In this document: positions 8,429 through 18,895 of the stretch, in pieces
How positions within the stretch are numbered: position 1 is the first letter of the stretch
Layout: each line of letters starts with the position of its first letter
From: Marinobacter bohaiensis
Lineage (GTDB): Bacteria > Pseudomonadota > Gammaproteobacteria > Pseudomonadales > Oleiphilaceae
DNA: 64,000 nucleotides
Reading direction: 5' to 3'
Assembly: GCF_003258515.1 (NCBI RefSeq)
Contig: NZ_QGEH01000001.1
Location: 1,116,001-1,180,000 of the forward strand
Program-made: the position numbers and the translations under genes
The notes under the pieces: model-generated
Databases searched by the model: none
What the model saw: only the letters and a program-made list of their open reading frames with translations
Told to the model about the DNA's origin: nothing

Positions 8429-9322
8429 ATGGATATCCGCCAACTGCAATACCTGGTCGCCCTGGATGAAGTGCGCCACTTCGGCGACGCCGCCGCCCGT
8501 TGCCACGTCACCCAGCCGGCACTGTCCATGCGCCTGCGCCAGTTGGAAGAGGAACTGGGGCTGACGCTGGTCACCCGTGGGCACCGGTTCGTGGGCTTCA
8601 CCGCTGAAGGCGAACGCATCCTGGCCTGGGCGCGGGCAGTGCTGGCCGCCCACGACGGGTTGCACGCCGAGGCCTCGGTGTGTCGCGGCCAACTGGTGGG
8701 CACGCTGCGAGTGGGGATGGTGCCGCTGGCGGGCTTCGAGCCGATCCCGTTGCTGCAACAGTTCGCAGCCCAGCATGCGGACGTGCGTTTCGAGTTGAAG
8801 TCCCTGAGTAGCGAACAGATTCTGGAGGGACTGGACACCAACAAGCTGGACGCCGGGTTTGCCTACGCCGACGGGCGTCACGAGCGCAAGTACCGCTTGC
8901 TGGAGGTGGCCGACACCAGCATGGGGTTGCTGTTCAACCGCGAGCGCTGGTCCTTCGCCGCCGAGACGCTGGACTGGTCGGACCTGGAAAAACTGCCTCT
9001 GGGTATTCTCAGCAAGGGGATGCATTTCCGTCAGTCGGTGGACCACGCGCTGCAGAGTGCCGGCGTCGAAATCACGCCGTTGGTGGAAACCGACTCGGTG
9101 GAATTCCTGGTGCAGTCGGTCAGTGCCGGCCTGTGTTGTGCGGTCATGCCCATGGGCGGAGGCCTGGAACAGCGGGACGAGACGCTGGAGCTGCGCCCCA
9201 TTGCCGGCAGCCACACCCTGGCGCCGCTGTGTCTGGCGACCCGACGCAGCGCGCCGGTGTCGGCGCTGGCCGAAGCGCTGCAGCAGTTCGTATGTGAGCG
9301 CCTGGCGTTGACGGATCAATAA
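8429..9322 (+). CDS. LysR-family transcriptional regulator adjacent to fdhF/ydeP-like gene
   Basis: A 297-residue LysR-type regulator. The N-terminal winged helix (MDIRQLQYLVALDEVRHFGD with CHVTQPALSMRLRQLEEELG) is followed by a periplasmic-binding-like effector domain. It is transcribed in the same direction as, and 90 bases upstream of, the FdhF/YdeP-type oxidoreductase, a conserved pairing in pseudomonads and relatives, so it probably controls that gene. The inducer is unknown. Cys residues in the effector domain (VSAGLCCAVMP) are noted but the OxyR redox pair is not recognisable. Confidence 0.87.
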   Translation: MDIRQLQYLVALDEVRHFGDAAARCHVTQPALSMRLRQLEEELGLTLVTRGHRFVGFTAEGERILAWARAVLAAHDGLHAEASVCRGQLVGTLRVGMVPLAGFEPIPLLQQFAAQHADVRFELKSLSSEQILEGLDTNKLDAGFAYADGRHERKYRLLEVADTSMGLLFNRERWSFAAETLDWSDLEKLPLGILSKGMHFRQSVDHALQSAGVEITPLVETDSVEFLVQSVSAGLCCAVMPMGGGLEQRDETLELRPIAGSHTLAPLCLATRRSAPVSALAEALQQFVCERLALTDQ

Positions 9323-9378
9323 GCACTGTTTATCAATGGATCTTTAATCGTGATTGGACGGTTATGATGTCCCGTCTT

Positions 9379-9406
9379 AACCTGTTGCTTATTTGCCCAA
9401 CAGGTT
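9379..9406 (+). promoter_or_regulatory. Hairpin/operator immediately upstream of the FdhF/YdeP-like start codon
   Basis: AACCTGTTG (9379-9387) and CAACAGGTT (9398-9406) form a perfect nine-base inverted repeat with a ten-base loop, ending six bases before the ATG at 9413. That gene has no recognisable Shine-Dalgarno sequence, so the hairpin covers the ribosome landing site if it is transcribed. It could instead be the DNA target of the adjacent LysR protein. Confidence 0.5.
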
Positions 9407-9412
9407 TGCCCC

Positions 9413-11764
<2,352 letters not shown>

Positions 11765-11861
11765 CCGGAGCGTCAAAGAACACGTGAGTGGCGCCGTGGG
11801 CGATCATCCCTGTTATGATGGCCCGCTTCCCGATTCTCAAGCCAGCCACCAGGAAGCCGTC

Positions 11862-12200
11862 ATGACCGCTTTGCCACCTTGTCCCCAGTGCCAGTCCGAG
11901 TACACCTATGAGGACGGCATCCAGCTTGTCTGCCCCGAATGCGGCCACGAGTGGAGCGAAGCGGAGCAGTCGGCGGATGAGGCGGGCGCGGTGATCCGGG
12001 ACGCCAACGGCAATGAACTGCAGGACGGCGACACGGTGACCGTGATCAAGGATCTCAAGGTCAAGGGCTCCAGCCTGGTCGTCAAGGTGGGCACCAAGGT
12101 CAAGAACATCCGCCTGGTGGACGGCGACCACGACATCGACTGCCGCATCGACGGGGTCGGGGCGATGAAACTGAAGTCCGAATTCGTCAAGAAAGCCTGA
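11862..12200 (+). CDS. phnA: PhnA-family zinc-ribbon protein
   Basis: A 112-residue cytoplasmic protein of the PhnA/YjdM family. An N-terminal zinc ribbon ([12 protein letters not shown] and CPECGHEW, residues 7-33) is followed by a small beta-barrel domain beginning [26 protein letters not shown], which is nearly invariant in the family. Despite its name it is not part of the phosphonate C-P lyase pathway and its role is unknown. ATG at 11862 is chosen for AGGAAG upstream; an open frame reaches back to 11487 inside the preceding gene but that is a shadow. Confidence 0.92.
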   Translation: MTALPPCPQCQSEYTYEDGIQLVCPECGHEWSEAEQSADEAGAVIRDANGNELQDGDTVTVIKDLKVKGSSLVVKVGTKVKNIRLVDGDHDIDCRIDGVGAMKLKSEFVKKA

Positions 12201-12207
12201 GGTCAGG

Positions 12208-12239
12208 TGGGTCGCCGGGTTCTGAGACCGGCGGACCCA
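12208..12239. terminator. Hairpin between convergent phnA and LysR genes
   Basis: TGGGTCGCCGG (12208-12218) pairs with CCGGCGGACCCA (12228-12239) with one bulged base and a nine-base loop. It lies between the stops of two convergent genes, where a bidirectional terminator is expected. The T-run is weak on both strands. Confidence 0.5.
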
Positions 12240-12257
12240 TTCCATAAGCAGCAGTGA

Positions 12258-13202
12258 TCAATGCAGCGGCGGGCGTTCCACAGCGGCCTGTCGCAGGCAC
12301 TGGATCATCTGGGTGCAGGTCGGCGTGCGGATGCGTCCACGCATGGTGATGATGCCCACCGGAGGTAGCTCCATGGGCAGTTCGATATCCAGCACCTTCA
12401 GAAACCCTTCCTTCTCGAAATGCATGCCCACGTCGCCGGCGAGGTAGCCGATAGCGTGCCGGTGGCGGACGAAGTTCAGGATGTTCAGGAACGACGCCGT
12501 CTCGATCAGGTCCACCGGCGGGTTCAGCCCGTGCTTGTAGAACATCTGGTTGAGCTTGACCCGTGACGATGCCCACGGCGGAGGCACCACCCAGGGCTGT
12601 CCAGCGAGGTCGGCCCAGTCGGGGTTGGCCTTGCTGGCCAGGGGGTGATCCGGGCTGGCCACCACGCACATTTTCTCGTTATAGAGCGCCTGGGTGTCCA
12701 GGTCCGGCGCGGCGTAGCCCGGTTCCAGTCTTCCCACCAGCAGATCCAGCTCGCCCATCCGTAAACGCGGCAACAGACGTTTCAGGTCGCCTTCCTCAAC
12801 CATGACCGAGGTCAGAGCCGAGTGTTCCTTGAGCAGCGATACGGCACGCGTCATCCACACCGGCGTGGCCACCACCATCGCTCCGATGCTGACACGTCCG
12901 GCGGCTCCGGTGGCGACGGCGTCCAGCTCATCCCGGGTGCGACTGAAATCCGCCAGCACCGAGCGGGCAAAGCGCACCACCGACTCGCCGTAAGGCGTGG
13001 GTTCGGTGCCCCGGGTGGAGCGGGTAAACAGGTCCAGCTCAAACATCTTCTCGATTTCCGCCAGCATCTTGGATACGGCCGGCTGGGTGAGCGACAGGAA
13101 TTCGGCGACGCGACCGATGTGGCGGAATTCGTCGAGCGCCACAAGCAGTTGCAGGTGGCGCAGTTTGAGGTTGGAGCGCAGGGCACGATCAATGACAGAC
13201 AT
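12258..13202 (-). CDS. LysR-family regulator of the sugar-acid operon
   Basis: A 314-residue LysR-type regulator: winged helix at about residues 13-72 (LRHLQLLVALDEFRHIGRVA, LSLTQPAVSKMLAEIEKMF) and an effector-binding domain resembling GbpR/PcaQ-type proteins for sugar acids and aromatic acids. It is divergent from the dehydratase gene at 13320 with 117 bases between, the usual layout for a LysR activator and its target operon. The likely inducer is the sugar acid or an intermediate of that operon, by inference from context. Confidence 0.87.
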   Translation of the reverse strand: MSVIDRALRSNLKLRHLQLLVALDEFRHIGRVAEFLSLTQPAVSKMLAEIEKMFELDLFTRSTRGTEPTPYGESVVRFARSVLADFSRTRDELDAVATGAAGRVSIGAMVVATPVWMTRAVSLLKEHSALTSVMVEEGDLKRLLPRLRMGELDLLVGRLEPGYAAPDLDTQALYNEKMCVVASPDHPLASKANPDWADLAGQPWVVPPPWASSRVKLNQMFYKHGLNPPVDLIETASFLNILNFVRHRHAIGYLAGDVGMHFEKEGFLKVLDIELPMELPPVGIITMRGRIRTPTCTQMIQCLRQAAVERPPLH

Positions 13203-13213
13203 GGCTTTACATT

Positions 13214-13223
13214 ACCTTAAGGT
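13214..13223. promoter_or_regulatory. Palindrome in the divergent LysR/dehydratase promoter
   Basis: ACCTTAAGGT is a perfect ten-base palindrome 11 bases upstream of the LysR start codon. It also covers the only Shine-Dalgarno-like bases of that gene, so binding there would fit autorepression. A partial match, ATCCTTATGAT, lies at about 13251-13261. Confidence 0.4.
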
Positions 13224-13319
13224 TATGAAGGCAGTCCATTGTTTCATTTTATCCTTATGATGGCGGGTCGCATACTCGGTTCAAACACAAATACAAACGA
13301 CCATCACAAGTAAGCACCT

Positions 13320-14855
13320 ATGGACCAGTCTGCATCCACATCGCCCCTGCTGCGCCTGCACGCCAACGACAATGTGCTGATCGCCCGTCGCCAGATTGGC
13401 CTCGGCGAAGAGCTCCCCGAGTTGGGGCTGCGCGCCCGGGCCCAGATTCCGGCCGGACACAAGATCGCGGCCAGAGACATCCCCGTCGACGAGCGGGTCA
13501 AGAAGTACGACACGGTGATCGGCGCCGCCGCCCGGGACATCAAGGGTGGCGAACACGTGCATACCCACAATCTGACCCTGATCGATTTCGACCGCGATCC
13601 GGCTTTTGGTCAGGACGTGCGGCCGGTGGACTACCTGCCGGAGGAGGAGCGGGCCACGTTCCAGGGGTATGTCCGACCGGACGGCCGCGTGGCGACTCGC
13701 AACTTCATCGGCATCCTGTCGTCGGTGAATTGCTCCGCCACGGTGATCAACCATATCGCTGAATACTTCACCCCGGAGCGACTGGCGGACTACCCCAATG
13801 TCGACGGTGTCGTCGCCTTTGCGCAGACCAGCGGCTGCGGCATGTCGTCTCCGAGCTATCACTTCGACATCCTGCGCCGTACCCTGGCCGGCTACGCCCG
13901 CCACCCGAACTTTGCCGGTGTGCTGATCGTCGGGCTCGGCTGCGAGCGCAACCAGGTCGATACGCTGGTGGAGTCTCAGGGCCTGGAAGTCGGGCACGGC
14001 GTTGAGACGCTGGTCATGCAGGATACCGGCGGTACCCGCGAGACCATCGAGGCGGGCATCCGCGCGGTGGAGTCCATGTTGCCCGAGGCCAATCGAGTGG
14101 AGCGTCAGCCGGTCAGTGCCAGGCACCTGAAAATCGGTCTGGAATGCGGCGGCTCGGATGGCTTCTCTGGCATCTCCGCCAACCCGGCGCTGGGCGCGGC
14201 CATGGACATCCTGGTGCGTCACGGCGGCACGGCCATTCTGTCGGAAACCCCGGAAATCCATGGCGTCGAGTTCATGCTCACGCGCCGCGCCGTTTCCCGG
14301 GATGTCGGGCAGAAGCTCCTGGACCGCCTGGCCTGGTGGGAGGACTACACCCGCGGGCACAGCGGCCAGTTCAACGGGGTGGTGGGCCCGGGCAACCAGG
14401 CTGGCGGCCTGGCCAACATCTTCGAGAAATCCCTGGGGTCCGCCATGAAGGGCGGAACGACGCCGCTGCAGGCTGTCTACGAATACGCCGAGCCTATCGA
14501 CAGCAACGGGTTTGTCTTCATGGACTCGCCGGGTTATGACCCGGTGGCCGTGACCGGCCAGATCGCCAGCGGGGCCAACCTGATCTGCTTTACCACCGGG
14601 CGGGGGTCGATGTTCGGCTCCAAGCCGGCGCCGACCATCAAACTTGCTTCCAACACCCCCATGTACGACCGCCTGACCGAGGACATGGACATCAACTGTG
14701 GCCAGGTGATCGACGGTACCCTGGATATGGACGCCATGGGTCAGGCTATTTTCGAGCACATCCTGCGTGTCGCATCGGGTGAAGCCACGTGCAGCGAACG
14801 GCTGGGTTTGGGCGACCACGAGTTCGTGCCCTGGCACGTCGGCATTGTCAGCTAA
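13320..14855 (+). CDS. UxaA/GarD-family sugar-acid dehydratase
   Basis: A 511-residue dehydratase of the altronate/galactarate dehydratase family, which remove water from aldonic or aldaric acids to give 2-keto-3-deoxy acids using iron. Residues about 10-85 form the SAF domain (IPAGHKIAARDIP, GGEHVHTHNL); the main domain holds QTSGCGM, IVGLGCERNQ, GLECGGSDGFSGISANPALG and FTTGRGSMFG, with conserved Cys residues in the first three. It resembles UxaA in GEHVH and GarD in overall length, so altronate, galactarate or a related acid are all possible. It is the first gene of the operon running to 21.5 kb. Confidence 0.85.
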   Translation: MDQSASTSPLLRLHANDNVLIARRQIGLGEELPELGLRARAQIPAGHKIAARDIPVDERVKKYDTVIGAAARDIKGGEHVHTHNLTLIDFDRDPAFGQDVRPVDYLPEEERATFQGYVRPDGRVATRNFIGILSSVNCSATVINHIAEYFTPERLADYPNVDGVVAFAQTSGCGMSSPSYHFDILRRTLAGYARHPNFAGVLIVGLGCERNQVDTLVESQGLEVGHGVETLVMQDTGGTRETIEAGIRAVESMLPEANRVERQPVSARHLKIGLECGGSDGFSGISANPALGAAMDILVRHGGTAILSETPEIHGVEFMLTRRAVSRDVGQKLLDRLAWWEDYTRGHSGQFNGVVGPGNQAGGLANIFEKSLGSAMKGGTTPLQAVYEYAEPIDSNGFVFMDSPGYDPVAVTGQIASGANLICFTTGRGSMFGSKPAPTIKLASNTPMYDRLTEDMDINCGQVIDGTLDMDAMGQAIFEHILRVASGEATCSERLGLGDHEFVPWHVGIVS

Positions 14856-14914
14856 GAGCCTGTCTTTCAAAGCATCGAATACCCAATAAGACCCGTTAAG
14901 AAAAGGAAATGACC

Positions 14915-16402
14915 ATGTCTCTGACTCTCACGCGTGACGATTTGATCCGATCGCAGAACCTGATCGGCGGCGAATGGACGTCCGCGTTATCGGAAGTGGT
15001 CTTCCCGGTCCAGAACCCGGCCGATCTGGCTACGATCGCCCAGGTCCCTGACAGCGCCGCGGCCGATGCCCGAGCGGCCGTCGATGCGGCCCACGCCGCC
15101 TTCGCGGCCTGGCGCGAGATGCCCGCCAAGAGCCGGGGCCAGATCCTCAAGCGCTGGCACGCCCTGATCCTGGCGCATCAGGATGATCTGGGCACACTGG
15201 TGTCGCTGGAACAGGGCAAACCCCTGGCCGAAGGTCGGGGCGAGATTCTCTACGCCGCCAGTTATGTTGAGTGGTTTGCCGAAGAGGCCAGCCGCATCGA
15301 CGGTGATGTGATCGCCTCGCCGGTTGCCGGTCGCCGTATGATGGCAGTCCGCGAACCGGTGGGTGTGGTGGCGGTGATCACCCCCTGGAATTTCCCGGCA
15401 GCGATGATCGCCCGCAAGATCGCGCCGGCCCTGGCGGCGGGCTGTACGGTGCTTGCCAAGCCGGCGGAAGACACGCCGCTGACCTCCCTCGCACTGATTC
15501 GCCTGGCGGAAGAGGCCGGGGTGCCGGCGGGGGTGATCAATGTGGTTTGCGCGTCCCGCGAGCAGACGCCTGAGGTGGTGGACGTCTGGCTGGCCGAATC
15601 TCGCGTGCGCAAAGTCAGCTTCACCGGCTCCACGCCCGTGGGCAAGCATCTGGCGCGGGCGTCAGCCGACACCTTGAAGAAGCTGTCCCTGGAGCTGGGG
15701 GGCAACGCGCCTTTCATTGTCTTCGACGACGCGGATCTGGATGCGGCCGTGGATGGCCTGATGGCGGCCAAGTTCCGCAACGGCGGCCAGACTTGCGTAT
15801 GCCCCAACCGGGTGTATGTGCAGGCCGGTGTCTTCGAGGCGTTTGCCGAACGTCTGAGCCGCCGGGTGGAGGCCCTGAAAGTCGCGCCAGCGACGGATCC
15901 GGAGGCCGAGATCGGACCGATGATCAATGCCCGGGCGGTGGAGAAGATCCTGGCGCATATCGAGGATGCGGTGGCCAAGGGCGCGCGCGTCCTGGTGGGC
16001 GGACAGCGCCTTGAGGAACTGGGCCCGAACTATGTGGCGCCCACGATCCTGGCCGATGCCGGAGAGGACGCCGTGCTCTGTTGCGAGGAGACGTTCGGTC
16101 CGGTGGCGCCGCTGTTCCGTTTCGAATCGGAGGACGAGGTGATCGAGAAGGCCAACGACACGCCGTTCGGCCTGGCGGGCTACTTCTATTCAGAGAACGT
16201 CAGCCGCATCTGGCGTGTTGCCGATGCCCTGGAAACCGGCATTGTCGGCATCAACGAAGGTGCGGTGGCATCGGAGGCCGCGCCTTTCGGGGGCGTCAAG
16301 GAATCCGGTTACGGTCGGGAAGGCTCCAGGTACGGCCTGGAGGACTATATGCACATCAAATATCTCTGCCAGGGCAACCTGCGCCAAACCAGCGGAGGCT
16401 GA
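14915..16402 (+). CDS. NAD(P)-dependent aldehyde dehydrogenase, GabD-like
   Basis: A 495-residue aldehyde dehydrogenase. The catalytic Cys is C294 within FRNGGQTCVCPNR and the general base is E260 in LELGGNAP; the second Cys (C296) and this wording match succinate-semialdehyde dehydrogenase GabD, and 2-oxoglutarate-semialdehyde dehydrogenases are close relatives. In this operon it probably oxidises the aldehyde released by the adjacent aldolase (tartronate semialdehyde or succinate semialdehyde). ATG at 14915 is chosen over 14909 because AAGGA is correctly spaced from it. It is followed by the aldolase gene after three bases. Confidence 0.87.
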   Translation: MSLTLTRDDLIRSQNLIGGEWTSALSEVVFPVQNPADLATIAQVPDSAAADARAAVDAAHAAFAAWREMPAKSRGQILKRWHALILAHQDDLGTLVSLEQGKPLAEGRGEILYAASYVEWFAEEASRIDGDVIASPVAGRRMMAVREPVGVVAVITPWNFPAAMIARKIAPALAAGCTVLAKPAEDTPLTSLALIRLAEEAGVPAGVINVVCASREQTPEVVDVWLAESRVRKVSFTGSTPVGKHLARASADTLKKLSLELGGNAPFIVFDDADLDAAVDGLMAAKFRNGGQTCVCPNRVYVQAGVFEAFAERLSRRVEALKVAPATDPEAEIGPMINARAVEKILAHIEDAVAKGARVLVGGQRLEELGPNYVAPTILADAGEDAVLCCEETFGPVAPLFRFESEDEVIEKANDTPFGLAGYFYSENVSRIWRVADALETGIVGINEGAVASEAAPFGGVKESGYGREGSRYGLEDYMHIKYLCQGNLRQTSGG

Positions 16403-16405
16403 AAG

Positions 16406-17230
16406 ATGCATCACACAGCGGTACCCGGCATGGTTCCGGGCAATCCCTTCAAGCGGGCGCTGGCCAACGGCGAGCCGCAGGTGGGCTTCTGGCTTTCCAT
16501 GGGCAGCAGCTATTGCGCGGAGATGTGTGCGACCGCTGGATTCCAGTGGCTGCTCATTGATGGCGAGCACGCGCCTAACGATGTGAACAGCACCCTGGCC
16601 CAGCTCCAGGCGGTGGCGCCTTACGGTGGCCATCCGGTGGTGCGGGCGGTGCAGGGCGAACCGGCGCTGATCAAGCAGCTGCTGGATATCGGTGTGCAGA
16701 CGCTGCTGGTGCCGATGGTGGATACCCCGGAGCAGGCGGCTGCGATGGTGGCGGCCACACGGTATCCGCCGGAAGGTATCCGGGGTGTGGGGGCGGCGGT
16801 GGCGCGGGCGTCACGCTGGAACGGTCGGGCCGATTACGTGCACCACGCCAATGAGGAAGTCTGCCTGCTGGTGCAGGCGGAAACCGTCACCGCCCTGGAG
16901 AACCTGGAGGCCATCTGCGCGGTGGATGGGATCGACGGGGTGTTTATCGGCCCGGCGGATCTGGCGGCGTCCATGGGCCACCTGGGTAACCCGGCACACC
17001 CGGAAGTGCAGGACGCTATCGATGAGGCCATCCGGCGCATCGTCGCCTCGGGCAAGGCGGCCGGCACATTGACCGGCGACATCGAGCAGGCGCGGCGCTT
17101 CCTGTCGTTGGGTGCCACCTTCGTCGCGGTCGGACTGGACGTGACCCTGCTGATGCAGTCGGTACGCCAGCGTGCCTTCGAGTTTGGCCTGCGGGCCAAT
17201 CAACCCACGTCCGTCAAGGGACCCTATTGA
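16406..17230 (+). CDS. HpaI/GarL-type class II aldolase (HpcH/HpaI family)
   Basis: A 274-residue metal-dependent pyruvate aldolase. [12 protein letters not shown] (catalytic His), [19 protein letters not shown] (metal-binding Glu) and [14 protein letters not shown] (metal-binding Asp) match HpaI and GarL closely. HpaI splits 4-hydroxy-2-oxoheptanedioate into pyruvate and succinate semialdehyde; GarL splits 5-keto-4-deoxyglucarate into pyruvate and tartronate semialdehyde. With a UxaA/GarD dehydratase upstream the second reaction is favoured, but the end of the sequence (TSVKGPY) is more HpaI-like. A clear paralogue is at 46596-47390 in the aromatic operon. Confidence 0.87.
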   Translation: MHHTAVPGMVPGNPFKRALANGEPQVGFWLSMGSSYCAEMCATAGFQWLLIDGEHAPNDVNSTLAQLQAVAPYGGHPVVRAVQGEPALIKQLLDIGVQTLLVPMVDTPEQAAAMVAATRYPPEGIRGVGAAVARASRWNGRADYVHHANEEVCLLVQAETVTALENLEAICAVDGIDGVFIGPADLAASMGHLGNPAHPEVQDAIDEAIRRIVASGKAAGTLTGDIEQARRFLSLGATFVAVGLDVTLLMQSVRQRAFEFGLRANQPTSVKGPY

Positions 17231-17293
17231 AGTGAGGTATACGGGCCTGCGCCCGGAAACAGACTCCTACGGGAGCACTGAAGAGAGAGATCG

Positions 17294-17334
17294 CGAACCG
17301 GACGGGGCATCGGCGAATGCCCCGGGGCGGTTCG
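17294..17334 (+). other. Nested hairpin between aldolase and tctC
   Basis: An outer stem CGAACCG (17294-17300) with CGGTTCG (17328-17334) encloses an inner stem GGGGCAT (17304-17310) with ATGCCCC (17317-17323). It has no T-run. In this position, just ahead of a periplasmic binding-protein gene, it could protect the downstream message or attenuate read-through, giving TctC a different dose from the enzymes. Confidence 0.45.
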
Positions 17335-17387
17335 AAGACAGTCCGATCAACCAGAAATACGATCACTAACAAATATAAGGAAGCATC

Positions 17388-18335
17388 ATGCACAAGCTGA
17401 TAAAAACGTCCGTTCTGATGGCCGGTCTCCTGGGTGCGGGCCTGGCGTATGCCGAGTACCCCACCAAACCGATCACCATGGTCATCCCCTACAATGCCGG
17501 CGGCGGTACCGATGTGCTGGCGCGGGCCATGCAACCGGCGCTGGAAGAGTCGCTGGGGCAGACCATCATTGTCTCCAACGTCCCCGGTGGCGGTGGTATT
17601 CTGGGCTTTACCAAGGTGGCCAATGCCCGCGCCGACGGCTACACCGTCACCATCCCCAACAACGTGATCTTCGCCACCGAAGGTATGGGGAACGCAACCT
17701 ACCACTCCGATGATTTCGACTATCTGGGCAACGTGCTGACCGACAATTACATGGTCGCGGTCCGTGCGGACGGTCCCTGGCAATCCTGGCAGGACCTCCT
17801 GGAGGATATGAAAGCCAACCCCAACAGTGTGAAATTCGGCTTCTCCGGCTACGGCGGCTCCACCCACGTGGCCAGCGAAATGCTCTCTGACAGCGCCGGT
17901 TACAAGGCCAAGCAAGTGCCTTACGACGGCTCGTCCAAGGCCGTGCTGGCGGCGATGGGGGACCACATCGACGCGCTGATGCTCAACGTGGGGGATCTCG
18001 CCGCGGGCCTGAAATCCGGCAAGCTGCGCCCCTTGATGATTCTTGGGGACAAGCGCCTGCAGGAATACCCGGAGGTCCCCACGGCGCAGGAAGAAGGCCT
18101 CAAGCTCTCCCTGACCAACTGGCGCGGTGTCGCGGCACCGGCGGGTGTGGATGATGAGGTCAGACAGGCCTGGGCCGAGGCGCTCAAGCAGGCGACCGCC
18201 GATCCGGCCTTCCGCAAGGCGATCGCAACCCAGGGCGCTGAGATCGAATACATCCCGCCGGGCGAAACGCTCGACGAGCGGATGGCCACCCTGGCGGAGT
18301 CGTTTATCCAGACGGCCCATAAGCTGAAACAATAA
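17388..18335 (+). CDS. tctC: TTT transporter substrate-binding protein TctC
   Basis: A 315-residue periplasmic protein of the Bug/TctC family. The signal peptide (residues 1-22, ending AYA-EY) is followed by YPTKPITMVIPYNAGGGTDVLARAM, the family signature, and GFSGYGGSTHVASEML of the ligand site. These proteins bind carboxylates for a tripartite tricarboxylate transporter; the ligand here is probably the sugar acid processed by the upstream dehydratase. It precedes tctB and tctA in the same operon and has AAGGAAG before the start. Confidence 0.9.
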   Translation: MHKLIKTSVLMAGLLGAGLAYAEYPTKPITMVIPYNAGGGTDVLARAMQPALEESLGQTIIVSNVPGGGGILGFTKVANARADGYTVTIPNNVIFATEGMGNATYHSDDFDYLGNVLTDNYMVAVRADGPWQSWQDLLEDMKANPNSVKFGFSGYGGSTHVASEMLSDSAGYKAKQVPYDGSSKAVLAAMGDHIDALMLNVGDLAAGLKSGKLRPLMILGDKRLQEYPEVPTAQEEGLKLSLTNWRGVAAPAGVDDEVRQAWAEALKQATADPAFRKAIATQGAEIEYIPPGETLDERMATLAESFIQTAHKLKQ

Positions 18336-18395
18336 ACGGCGATGCGGCTCCGCCGGACGGAGTCGCTCCCTCACGTTGCCATAGGGGGTGTCGCG

Positions 18396-18875
18396 ATGTT
18401 GCGCATCAACGAACGACAGATTTTCTATGTCGTGCTGATTGTCGGGGCGGGGTTTTTCCTGAGTATGGCCAAGGCCATTCCGTCGTCGATGGGAATGCCG
18501 GGGGACCCCGGCGCCGGTTTCTTCGCCTTTTGGTCCTGCGTGATCATCATGGTGTTGCTGGGGTATCTGCTGGTGACCGAAACCTTCTTCCAGCGCGCGG
18601 ACCGGGACACACCGGTTCGCATGACGCGGCACGAGCTGGTGGCCCTGGCGGTAACTATCGCGGCCATTGTGATCTATCTGTTGCTGCTGTCCTACGCGGG
18701 CTTTGTCATCAGCACTCTGTTCTTCCTGTTTGCCTTCCGGCAGATCATCGATCGACTGATCAAACACGAGCCGATGTCCGCCCGGTCTTTAATAGCCTCT
18801 GGCGTTTTCTCGGTGTTGGCCACCGGTTTTATCTATCTGGTGTTCTCGGTTCTGTTTGAACTGGCGATGCCCTGA
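18396..18875 (+). CDS. tctB: TTT transporter small membrane subunit TctB
   Basis: A 159-residue membrane protein with four hydrophobic segments (about residues 8-25, 41-62, 80-110 and 130-155), as in TctB subunits. ATG at 18396 is preferred to 18342 because GGGGGTG lies just upstream and the protein then starts at the first helix. It lies between tctC and tctA, and the three together form the importer. TctB sequences diverge strongly, so the assignment relies on topology and position. Confidence 0.85.
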   Translation: MLRINERQIFYVVLIVGAGFFLSMAKAIPSSMGMPGDPGAGFFAFWSCVIIMVLLGYLLVTETFFQRADRDTPVRMTRHELVALAVTIAAIVIYLLLLSYAGFVISTLFFLFAFRQIIDRLIKHEPMSARSLIASGVFSVLATGFIYLVFSVLFELAMP

Positions 18876-18895
18876 GCAAGGTAGGGGATCCGATT

